A DNA stretch of 14,963 nucleotides from Chitinophagales bacterium. Its GTDB lineage: Bacteria; Bacteroidota; Bacteroidia; Chitinophagales; JADIYW01. Every line of letters begins with the position of its first letter. Position 1 is the stretch's first letter. This document shows, one piece after another, positions 7,108-13,263 of this stretch. The notes under the pieces were generated by a model, which was not told the origin of the DNA, made no database searches, and saw nothing but the letters and a program-made list of their open reading frames with translations. The translations under genes and the position numbers were made by a program. Location of the stretch: assembly GCA_020848315.1 (NCBI GenBank), contig JADLAH010000288.1, forward strand, positions 1 to 14,963. Direction: 5' to 3'.

Positions 7108-8187
7108 TTATTTTTTAGCGCTCTTTTTCTGTTGATCTACTATTGGCTGGAATGGTCCGAACTTATGCTGTTGTTCGCTGAATCCATCGGAAAACGGACC
7201 GAAAGGATGGTCGACCGGTTTTTTGGAAATATCCGGCCAGTCCTTAGGTGCATTTTTATGAGGTCGTGGCTGTGAATTCACAAAAGCCGCCAGATCCCAG
7301 GCTTCCTCATCTGTCAATTGCGTATTGTCGTGCGTTACGCCCAATGGCATATTGGATTTTACATATTTCGCAAAATTGGAAATTCGGTAAAGTCCCGCGC
7401 CGTCGTTGTAGCTGTTCTTGCCCCACAGTGGCGGGAATGCGTATCCCGTGCCATCCGCGTTCAGTGTTCCTTCGCCATTCGCCTGATGGCAGCTCTGACA
7501 TTTGGCTATATAAACGGTTTTGCCTTTTGCCGGATCAGCTGCTCTGTCGAGATAGGGCAGGTCCTTGAATCCTGAGCCTTTGGCTTTCTCGCCTTTCGGA
7601 ACATTGCTGCCGATATAGGAAATATAGGCTTTGATAGCCTGCATTTCTTTTCCCAATGTATCGAGCGGTTGCCCGTTCAGGCTTCGTTCAAAGCAGTCGT
7701 TGACACGTTTGTAAATATTCTCTTCCGTGCCACTTCGGGCTCTGAATTTCGGATACATCGAAGCTACAGAGCCGTAGTTGTTGCCGAAAGTCCGGGTGCC
7801 TGCATCGAGATGGCAGTTCTGACAGTTCATACCATTGCTGATTTGCATCACGCTGCCTTTAGGCCCCAGATATTTGGAGGTGTGCGCAATTAAATCCTCA
7901 CCGTATAATACCTGTGCTTTTAATTGCTCATCCTGAATCTCATCGATATCCGCTGGTGTCCAGAAGTCTTCGGCAGGGGCAGCAGTCGCTGACGCAGCCG
8001 GCAACTGAATAGTGGGTTGCTTTTTACCTTCCTTAAAATACTGTCCGATTTCATTGCGGTAAAAGATGAGTAAAGGCAATACAATAACAGCTACGACCAA
8101 CAGTAATATGATGCGCAACAAGCGATCCATAATCACCAGTATTTCTCGTTGTGGTGTGGATGGCATCTGATTGTTTTCGTTGCTCAT
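7108..8187 (-). CDS. tsdA: Dihaem cytochrome c, thiosulfate dehydrogenase (TsdA)-like, membrane anchored
   Basis: I chose the ATG at 8187, preceded by an AAGGA-type site, over upstream in-frame codons that overlap the transporter gene. The 359-residue product has a short cytoplasmic N-terminus, one membrane segment (about 22-43) and two c-type haem motifs, CQNCH (122-126) and CQSCH (230-234). The segment YGSVASMYPKFRAR followed by RVNDCFERSLNG (C165) matches TsdA, where a Cys is the unusual axial ligand of haem 1. M280 in NMPLG is a candidate ligand of haem 2. TsdA couples two thiosulfates to tetrathionate (or the reverse), exchanging electrons with other cytochromes. The tail after residue 305 is rich in Pro and Gly. 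SoxA-like cytochromes are the main alternative. It follows the transporter gene by 31 bp. Confidence 0.82.
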   Translation of the reverse strand: MSNENNQMPSTPQREILVIMDRLLRIILLLVVAVIVLPLLIFYRNEIGQYFKEGKKQPTIQLPAASATAAPAEDFWTPADIDEIQDEQLKAQVLYGEDLIAHTSKYLGPKGSVMQISNGMNCQNCHLDAGTRTFGNNYGSVASMYPKFRARSGTEENIYKRVNDCFERSLNGQPLDTLGKEMQAIKAYISYIGSNVPKGEKAKGSGFKDLPYLDRAADPAKGKTVYIAKCQSCHQANGEGTLNADGTGYAFPPLWGKNSYNDGAGLYRISNFAKYVKSNMPLGVTHDNTQLTDEEAWDLAAFVNSQPRPHKNAPKDWPDISKKPVDHPFGPFSDGFSEQQHKFGPFQPIVDQQKKSAKK

Positions 8188-8218
8188 TATTCCTTGTTTT
8201 AAGGTGATAACTGTTTTT

Positions 8219-8731
8219 TTAATGAGGCAGTTTCTCGCGCACGTAGCCATATACCCATGTGCCCACAATGGCACTCAGCAGGGTGATGGCAATGGCGGTG
8301 GCACCGGTGCCAATCTGCGCGAACAGTGGTCCCGGACACGCGCCTGTGATAGCCCATCCCAGACCAAACATCAATCCTCCGTACACCTGTCCTTTGTTAA
8401 AGGTTTTCGGGTGGAACTCAATAGTTTCACCGTAGATGGTTTTTATGTTGAATTTTTTAATCAGCCAAACGGATATAATGCCTACGAGAACGGCGCTGCC
8501 AATCACACCGTACATGTGGAATGATTGCAGGCGGAACATTTCCTGTATGCGGAACCAGCTAATGATTTCTGCTTTTACGAATACAATACCAAAGGCGATG
8601 CCCACGGCGCTGTATTTCAGGTTGTGATACCATTTATGGGTGAGATGACTCTCATTGACACACATCGTGTCGAGTGAGCGTACTTCAAAGTCGGTATTGG
8701 TTTCAACTTGTGGTGTTTCTATCTTTTGCAT
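8219..8731 (-). CDS. DUF6691/YeeE-type half transporter, second subunit
   Basis: This 170-residue membrane protein has about four hydrophobic segments (40-58, 72-91, 115-135, 142-163) and the motif GWAITGACPGPLFAQIG with C132. That motif is typical of the shorter partner of split YeeE/YedE (PmpB/DUF6691-like) transporters. In the full-length YeeE/TsuA thiosulfate importer, conserved cysteines relay the substrate through the membrane, and C132 is the likely equivalent here. It lies 10 bp downstream of the other half gene, so the two probably form one channel for thiosulfate or another sulfur species. The 36-residue polar N-terminal extension is of unknown role. Family is firm; cargo is inference. 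Confidence 0.85.
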   Translation of the reverse strand: MQKIETPQVETNTDFEVRSLDTMCVNESHLTHKWYHNLKYSAVGIAFGIVFVKAEIISWFRIQEMFRLQSFHMYGVIGSAVLVGIISVWLIKKFNIKTIYGETIEFHPKTFNKGQVYGGLMFGLGWAITGACPGPLFAQIGTGATAIAITLLSAIVGTWVYGYVREKLPH

Positions 8732-8741
8732 GCTGTCGGAT

Positions 8742-9311
8742 TTAGAGTGATAAAATAAATGGAAGAATGAAGTTAGCCATCAGGAAACCGCCTACCATAA
8801 AACAGCAGGTAGCTACCAAAGAAGGCCATTGCAGCGTGGATAATCCCATAATGGCATGACCGCTGGTACAACCGCCGGCATATCGTGTGCCGAAGCCTAC
8901 CATAAAGCCACCCAGAACCATCATGATGAATCCTTTCAGCGTCAGTACATTGGACCAGTTAAACAACTGCACCGGTACTAATCCGGAGAAGTCGGTGATG
9001 CCGTAGGTAGCCAGTTCCTGCGCCAGGTTTTCATTTACCTGTACCGGCTCCGGACTGGATAATAACCATGCGGCAATCATACCACCAAAGAAAATACCTG
9101 TTACAAAAAATAAATTCCATACCTCTTTTTTCCAGTCGTATTTAAAGAACGGAATGTTAGCAGGGACACAGGCAGCACATACGTGTCTGAGAGAAGAGCT
9201 GATGCCAAAGGATTTATTTCCGATAATCAGCAAGATAGGAACTGTAAGGCCTATTAATGGACCGGCCACATACCATGGCCAGGGTTGTTTGATAAATTCG
9301 ATGATATTCAT
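8742..9311 (-). CDS. YeeE/YedE-type half transporter, first subunit
   Basis: This 189-residue inner-membrane protein has about five hydrophobic stretches and the YeeE/YedE signature [13 protein letters not shown] (C148 in residues 146-158). Two further cysteines sit in RHVCAACVP (45, 48) and two in ATCCF (169-170). It corresponds to the PmpA-like half of a split sulfur-compound transporter, with the 8219-8731 gene as partner. In the family, the conserved cysteines hold thiosulfate by S-H-S contacts during passage. Its neighbours (rhodaneses upstream, cytochrome and SoxB-like genes downstream) support a sulfur cargo. The gene follows the rhodanese lipoprotein by 35 bp; that gap carries a short repeated ACTAACTTT sequence that could be a weak internal promoter. 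Confidence 0.86.
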   Translation of the reverse strand: MNIIEFIKQPWPWYVAGPLIGLTVPILLIIGNKSFGISSSLRHVCAACVPANIPFFKYDWKKEVWNLFFVTGIFFGGMIAAWLLSSPEPVQVNENLAQELATYGITDFSGLVPVQLFNWSNVLTLKGFIMMVLGGFMVGFGTRYAGGCTSGHAIMGLSTLQWPSLVATCCFMVGGFLMANFILPFILSL

Positions 9312-9346
9312 GATGATGATATTTTTATAAAGTTAGTCAATAAAAG

Positions 9347-9682
9347 TTAGTTGCACTTAACTGTCTGCCACGGTCCTTTGTTCTCCGCATTTCTGTAGCC
9401 TTGCTGCTCCAGTAAATGCTGTGCATAGCTGGCGCGATTGCCGCTTCTGCAGACTAAGACCACCTTGTCATACTGTTTGAGTTCTTCGATGTGTGAGGCA
9501 AACTGATCCAACGGATAGTTTACACTGCAGTCTGCATGTCCGTCATATTCCCATTCTTCCTGGCTTCTGACGTCTACTATAATTGTTTTCATCTCTTTTG
9601 ATTTTTGGGCTTCCTGCTTGGTCTGACTGTTACAGGAGGTAATGGTCAGCAGCAGTACGATGGATAATAAGAAAGTTCTCAT
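9347..9682 (-). CDS. Rhodanese-domain lipoprotein
   Basis: The 111-residue product begins with a lipoprotein signal (MRTFLLSIVLLLTITSC, lipobox ending at C17), so it should be anchored in the membrane facing the periplasm. A single rhodanese domain follows, with DVRSQEEWEYDGH (37-49) and the active-site loop VCRSGNRAS (C78 nucleophile). Rhodaneses accept sulfane sulfur as a cysteine persulfide and pass it to acceptors. The Ser-Gly-Asn-Arg loop is the same as in the neighbouring cytoplasmic rhodanese. Start and stop overlap the upstream gene as ATGA (9679-9682), a sign of translational coupling. Together the two would give one sulfurtransferase on each side of the membrane; the flow direction is not known. 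Confidence 0.9.
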   Translation of the reverse strand: MRTFLLSIVLLLTITSCNSQTKQEAQKSKEMKTIIVDVRSQEEWEYDGHADCSVNYPLDQFASHIEELKQYDKVVLVCRSGNRASYAQHLLEQQGYRNAENKGPWQTVKCN

Positions 9683-9993
9683 TTTACGTATTGTTTTACA
9701 TTGCCCCAGGAACCGCCGTTGTATACGTTCTGGATGCCGTTTTTTTCCAGTATTCGTTTTGCTTCGCCACTCCTGTTGCCGCTTCGGCAGAATACCACAA
9801 TGGCGTCTTTGCCTTTGAATTTGGTTATCTGTGAGGACACTCTGTCCAGTGGGATATTGACAGATCCTTTAATGTGGCCTGCCGCAAATTCCTGTGGTGT
9901 TCTTACGTCTACCAGAAATGCGCCTTGTTGGATAATATTTGCCAGTTGCGGTGCATTGGAATTGCCGAACATGTTTTTTATTAAATTGAGCAT
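9679..9993 (-). CDS. Single-domain cytoplasmic rhodanese sulfurtransferase
   Basis: This 104-residue protein has no signal peptide and one complete rhodanese domain, with DVRTPQEFAAGHIKGSVNIP (29-48) and active-site loop FCRSGNRSG (C69 nucleophile). It resembles small GlpE/PspE-like sulfurtransferases that move sulfur between thiosulfate or persulfides and thiol acceptors. It is the first gene of the leftward nine-gene block and overlaps the next gene by 4 bp. Upstream there are only 74 bp to the CstB-like gene, most of it taken by a hairpin, and no convincing promoter, so expression may depend on read-through from the CstB-like gene. Confidence 0.92.
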   Translation of the reverse strand: MLNLIKNMFGNSNAPQLANIIQQGAFLVDVRTPQEFAAGHIKGSVNIPLDRVSSQITKFKGKDAIVVFCRSGNRSGEAKRILEKNGIQNVYNGGSWGNVKQYVK

Positions 9994-10018
9994 AGTATTG
10001 TTTTTTGGTATTTAAAAT

Positions 10019-10048
10019 AACACAGGCAGTTTGAGTGCTGCCTGTGTT
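10019..10048 (-). terminator. Hairpin between CstB-like gene and rhodanese gene; possible partial terminator
   Basis: An 11-bp perfect inverted repeat (AACACAGGCAG / CTGCCTGTGTT) with an 8-base loop lies 20 bp after the CstB-like stop. On the minus strand it is followed by ATTTTAAATA, only a modest T-run, so termination may be incomplete. It is the only strong hairpin I noticed among the leftward sulfur genes. Confidence 0.65.
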
Positions 10049-10067
10049 GTTATAGGGAGTTGTTTGC

Positions 10068-11483
10068 TTATGCCGTCATTACTTTGCTTTGGCAAACGAA
10101 ATCTGTTTTTGGAACGGATGTTTTCGCGATCTCGCCGAAACCACCAGCAATTTCTGTGAAGTTGCGGTAACCTCTGGCTTGCAGGATGGAAGCAGCAGAC
10201 ATACTTCTGTAGCCACCGCCACAGTGCATGAAAAAGTGCTCCTGTGGATTGACATCCTTGATCCAGTCGTTGATGTATTGCAGTGGTCTGTTGTAAGCAT
10301 CTTCTACGTGCTCGGCAGCGTATTCACTTTCTTTACGAACGTCGAGTACTTTGCTTTCACCTTTTTTGAATAATCCTGCAAACTGTTCCGCTGTGATGCG
10401 ATCAATAACATCTGCCTGTTTGCCGGAAGCCAGCCATGCCGCAAATCCACCTTTCAGATGTCCGAGGATATTGTCGAATCCTACGCGGCTCAGGCGTGTA
10501 ACGGTTTCTTCTTCCTTACCTTCATCTGTTACCAGAATCAGCGGTTGTTTTACATCAGCAATCAGTGCGCCCACCCACGGTGCAAAATCGCCATTGAGAC
10601 TGATGTTGACAGATTGCGGGATAAATCCTTTGTAGAATTCATTGTGGTCTCTGGAGTCCAGAATCAACGCGCCGGTAGCCTCTGCCACTGTTTCGAGTTC
10701 GTCTGGCGTCAGGCCTTTCATGCCGTTGTTCAGAATGGTTTCAAAACTGTCGTATCCTTTCTTGTTCATGGCCACATTCATCGGGAAATAAGCCGGAGGC
10801 GGGAGTAAACCGTCAGTTACCGCTTTGATGAATGCTTCCTTATTAGGTTGGTTCAGCGCGTAGTTCATTTTTTTCTGGTTGCCCAGTGTGTCTACGGTTT
10901 CTTTCATCATGTTTTTACCGCATGCACTGCCTGCACCGTGTGCCGGATATACAATCACATCATCCGCGAGTGGCATAATCTTAGTAGTCAGACTTTCATA
11001 CAGCAATCCAGCCAGATCTTCCATTGTCATGTTGGCTGCTTTCTGTGCCAGGTCAGGTCGCCCCACGTCACCTAAGAATAAAGTGTCTCCGGAGAAGATA
11101 GCATGGTCTTTGCCGTTTTCATCTCTCAACATGAAGGTGGTACTTTCCATCGTGTGTCCCGGTGTATGTAATACCTTGATGGTCACATTGCCTAATTTGA
11201 ACTCCTGACCGTCTGTTGCAATGATAGCGTCAAACTCAGGTTTTGCGTTTGGTCCGTAAATAATCGGCGCACCTGTTTTTTTACTCAAATCAACGTGGCC
11301 GGAAACGAAGTCAGCGTGGAAGTGCGTCTCAAAAATGTATTTGATCTGCACGTTGTCTTTCGTTGCTCTGTCGATATAAGGTTGTGTTTCACGCAGCGGG
11401 TCAATGATGGCAGCCTCTCCGTTCGAAGTGATGTAGTAGGCACCCTGTGCCAGACATCCTGTGTAAATTTGTTCTATTTTCAT
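10068..11483 (-). CDS. CstB-like persulfide dioxygenase fused to two rhodanese domains
   Basis: The frame could begin at GTG 11492, but ATG 11483 matches the usual family start (MKIEQIYTGCLAQGAYYI), giving 471 residues. Residues 1-240 are a metallo-beta-lactamase fold with H54-x-H56-x-D58, H110 (HTPGH), D133 (SGDTLF) and H182, as in ETHE1-type iron persulfide dioxygenases. Residues about 265-355 are a rhodanese fold lacking the nucleophile (D320 in LVTDEGK). Residues about 362-460 are a second rhodanese with active C421 (HCGGGYRS). This dioxygenase, pseudo-rhodanese, rhodanese order is that of Staphylococcus CstB, which turns low-molecular-weight persulfides into thiosulfate and sulfite in the cytoplasm. 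Thiosulfate would be handled by the genes downstream. Two GTAAC-N4-GTTAC operators lie upstream. Assignment is by motif and domain order only. Confidence 0.88.
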   Translation of the reverse strand: MKIEQIYTGCLAQGAYYITSNGEAAIIDPLRETQPYIDRATKDNVQIKYIFETHFHADFVSGHVDLSKKTGAPIIYGPNAKPEFDAIIATDGQEFKLGNVTIKVLHTPGHTMESTTFMLRDENGKDHAIFSGDTLFLGDVGRPDLAQKAANMTMEDLAGLLYESLTTKIMPLADDVIVYPAHGAGSACGKNMMKETVDTLGNQKKMNYALNQPNKEAFIKAVTDGLLPPPAYFPMNVAMNKKGYDSFETILNNGMKGLTPDELETVAEATGALILDSRDHNEFYKGFIPQSVNISLNGDFAPWVGALIADVKQPLILVTDEGKEEETVTRLSRVGFDNILGHLKGGFAAWLASGKQADVIDRITAEQFAGLFKKGESKVLDVRKESEYAAEHVEDAYNRPLQYINDWIKDVNPQEHFFMHCGGGYRSMSAASILQARGYRNFTEIAGGFGEIAKTSVPKTDFVCQSKVMTA

Positions 11484-11519
11484 GTTGTTCACTTTTTTGT
11501 TTGTTTATAATTGATAATG

Positions 11520-11527
11520 CAAAGTTG
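11520..11527 (-). promoter_or_regulatory. Probable -7 box (CAACTTTG) of the CstB-like gene
   Basis: CAACTTTG on the minus strand is one base off the Bacteroidota TAnnTTTG consensus. It is 22 bp downstream of the operator at 11550-11563, with no TTTG at the -33 position, as expected for an activator-dependent promoter. The predicted leader is about 35 nt of A-rich RNA. Confidence 0.55.
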
Positions 11528-11549
11528 ATTCTTTTTTGAAAGCTTGTCA

Positions 11550-11563
11550 GTAACTTTTGTTAC
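11550..11563. promoter_or_regulatory. Crp/Fnr-type operator 1, GTAAC-TTTT-GTTAC
   Basis: A perfect 5-bp inverted repeat with a 4-base spacer, the geometry of FNR-type sites. Its centre is about 41 bp before the inferred start site of the CstB-like gene, the class II activator position. It is part of a 20-bp sequence repeated exactly 90 bp upstream. Confidence 0.7.
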
Positions 11564-11639
11564 TTAAGGAATCCTGTTTGTAAAAACGTTTTTTCCTTTT
11601 TTGATACTGTAAATTTGTATAGCATTCGGCGTGTTGTCA

Positions 11640-11653
11640 GTAACTTTTGTTAC
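11640..11653. promoter_or_regulatory. Crp/Fnr-type operator 2, GTAAC-TTTT-GTTAC
   Basis: Identical to operator 1 and 90 bp upstream of it, 13 bp after the end of the methyltransferase gene. It could serve a second, distal promoter for the CstB-like gene or bind the regulator cooperatively over about 8-9 helical turns. Confidence 0.62.
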
Positions 11654-11666
11654 GTTCGCCGCTGGC

Positions 11667-12305
11667 TTATTTTTTCTCCAGTTCTATGAATAGTTCTGTA
11701 TTGGCTCTTTTGAAATAGGAATTATAACAAGGCTCAAAATGGCACATGTTGAAATAAGGTGCAAACATCGGATGGTATTCTTCTGCCGTGCCACCGAAAG
11801 GTGGTCCCTGAAATTCAAAAGTGCGATTGAACAGAACGCCAGCCAGTTTGCCGTTTTCTGCCAATAGTTCGTGCATTTTCTTGACATAGGCACTACGAAG
11901 AATCGGATCCAGTGCACAGAAAAATGTTTGCTCAATAATCAGATCGTATTGCCCTTTGTGTTCAAAGAAATCACCCAGTATGATTTTTATATTCGGATGG
12001 TTCGCGAATTGTTGTTTCAGTTTCTCCACCAGTGTCGGCGCGATGTCAATTACCGTAATGTCGGTAAAGCCTGCCTCCAGCAAATAAGCTGCTTCGTATG
12101 CATTGCCACAGCCCGGAATCAGGATGCGTATATTTTTATTGGTTAGTCCATCCGCGTAGGCTTTGATGGGCGGAGATACTTCTCCCATATCCCAACCGGT
12201 GGTATTGGATTGGTACTGCTGATCCCAGAACGATTGACCTAAGTCGCGCTCCGAAGGTGTGGTGCAGCACGCCTGATTAATTTTGTTACTGTTTTCCTTA
12301 TTCAT
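11667..12305 (-). CDS. TPMT-family thiol/thiopurine S-methyltransferase-like protein
   Basis: I chose ATG 12305 (MNKENSNKINQACC) because the upstream extension would run into the exporter gene; length is 212 residues. Residues 25-48 (SFWDQQYQSNTTGWDMGEVS) are the N-terminal hallmark of the thiopurine methyltransferase/halide-thiol methyltransferase family. ILIPGCGNAYEA (61-72) is the SAM-binding loop, and IDIAP (86-90), GDFFE (111-115) and EQTFFCALDP (125-134) follow in the expected order. Relatives methylate thiols, and some plant and bacterial relatives methylate bisulfide or halides. In this setting sulfide or methanethiol is an attractive substrate, but this is inference. It lies 26 bp after the TauE-like gene and probably shares its transcript. 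Cytoplasmic. Confidence 0.86.
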   Translation of the reverse strand: MNKENSNKINQACCTTPSERDLGQSFWDQQYQSNTTGWDMGEVSPPIKAYADGLTNKNIRILIPGCGNAYEAAYLLEAGFTDITVIDIAPTLVEKLKQQFANHPNIKIILGDFFEHKGQYDLIIEQTFFCALDPILRSAYVKKMHELLAENGKLAGVLFNRTFEFQGPPFGGTAEEYHPMFAPYFNMCHFEPCYNSYFKRANTELFIELEKK

Positions 12306-12331
12306 AATGTATTTCTTGTTGTAATGAATAA

Positions 12332-13135
12332 TTATTTCAGTAGTGTTTCTTTCACGATAATATAGATGCCCATCACCAGCACAAACCAACCGAATCCGGT
12401 TTTAAGTTTGTCCCCGGATATTTTTTTGGAGAGGATAATGCCACCAAATATGCCGATTACCGCAGATAGTGTGAATCCACCGAGCAATGTCCAGTCAATG
12501 CTTTCGCTGCCCTGTAAATCGCCGGTGAAACCAATCAGCGACTTGGCTGCAATAATGAACAGGGAAGTGCCCACCGCCAGTTTCATCGGCATGCGCGCCA
12601 GAATAACGAGCGCAGGAATGATTAGAAATCCGCCACCGGCTCCCACGAGTCCGGTCAGTACACCTACCACTGTGCCTTCGAGCAGAATCATCGGGTAGTT
12701 ATATTGCATCTGTGCATCTTCATCCTGTTCTTCCGATTTTTTTCCGGGACGTATCATCGTTATGGATGCCATAATCATGACAACGGCAAACAGCAACATC
12801 AGCGCAATGGGTTTGGTGAGTGAGAAGGTGCCGATTTGCATGATTTCATCCGGAATGAATGGTACGAGCCACAGTCGGGTGGCATAGACCGCCAGAATAG
12901 ACGGTATGCCGAAAATGAAGACCGTTTTGAAATCTACTTTTTTCTGTAAGGCACTTTGTATGCCGCCCACCAATGCGGTGGAGCCCACGATAAAAAGGGA
13001 ATAGGCGGTGGCCATGACGGGTTCTACGCCCATAATATAAACCAAAATCGGAACGGTAAGAATAGAACCGCCACTGCCAATTAAACCCAGTGAAACGCCT
13101 ACGAGTGCTGCTAAAATGTATCCTAAGATTTCCAT
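12332..13135 (-). CDS. TauE/SafE-family sulfite/organosulfonate exporter
   Basis: The ATG at 13135 (MEILGYILAALVG) starts directly in the first membrane segment, whereas upstream in-frame codons would run through the promoter and operator, so I use it (267 residues). The protein has the family's two repeats, each with a Gly-rich loop: GLIGSGGSILTVP near the N-terminus and GLVGAGGGFLIIP at about 187-199. It has around eight hydrophobic segments and a charged central cytoplasmic loop (GKKSEEQDEDAQ). TauE/SafE proteins export sulfite, sulfoacetate or related anions, and some import sulfur compounds. Its TAACTTTG promoter and palindromic operator (13156-13200) suggest control together with the CstB-like gene. 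Removing sulfite made by the persulfide dioxygenase is a plausible role. Confidence 0.9.
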   Translation of the reverse strand: MEILGYILAALVGVSLGLIGSGGSILTVPILVYIMGVEPVMATAYSLFIVGSTALVGGIQSALQKKVDFKTVFIFGIPSILAVYATRLWLVPFIPDEIMQIGTFSLTKPIALMLLFAVVMIMASITMIRPGKKSEEQDEDAQMQYNYPMILLEGTVVGVLTGLVGAGGGFLIIPALVILARMPMKLAVGTSLFIIAAKSLIGFTGDLQGSESIDWTLLGGFTLSAVIGIFGGIILSKKISGDKLKTGFGWFVLVMGIYIIVKETLLK

Positions 13136-13155
13136 GTAATGTCTGTTTTGTACTA

Positions 13156-13163
13156 CAAAGTTA
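13156..13163 (-). promoter_or_regulatory. Perfect -7 box (TAACTTTG) of the TauE-like operon
   Basis: TAACTTTG on the minus strand matches the Bacteroidota TAnnTTTG consensus exactly. It is 23 bp downstream of operator 3. No TTTG lies at -33, consistent with dependence on an activator. The start codon is about 20 bp beyond. Confidence 0.68.
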
Positions 13164-13186
13164 GCGCACCGGATAGGGGAATAGCT

Positions 13187-13200
13187 GTAACAATAGTTAC
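13187..13200. promoter_or_regulatory. Crp/Fnr-type operator 3 between tauE-like and crp/fnr genes
   Basis: GTAAC-AATA-GTTAC, extended by one more pair to TGTAAC/GTTACA. The centre is near -41 for the TauE-like promoter. It is 64 bp before the ATG of the divergent Crp/Fnr gene, so the same site could allow that regulator to control itself. Confidence 0.72.
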
Positions 13201-13263
13201 ACAACGATTTTCGTTTTTGTTATGCTGTATAATATTAAGCATTTTTTGTATTATTGTGTAGCT

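Larger units (their letters stand above)
11544..11653. repeat. Exact 20-bp direct repeat, 90-bp period, containing operators 1 and 2
   Basis: TTGTCAGTAACTTTTGTTAC occurs at 11544-11563 and again at 11634-11653. Each copy is followed on the minus strand, after 22 bp, by a related box (CAACTTTG at 11527-11520, CAAATTTA at 11617-11610). This suggests tandem promoters, or a duplication of one promoter unit, upstream of the CstB-like gene. The 183-bp gap between genes here contains no recognisable coding sequence. Confidence 0.8.

Noticed and set aside
9331-9352. ACTAACTTT repeated twice in the gap before the first YeeE-type gene, resembling TAACTTTG
   Set aside because: Neither copy ends in TTTG and part lies within the preceding gene's end; at most a weak internal promoter, too thin for a feature.
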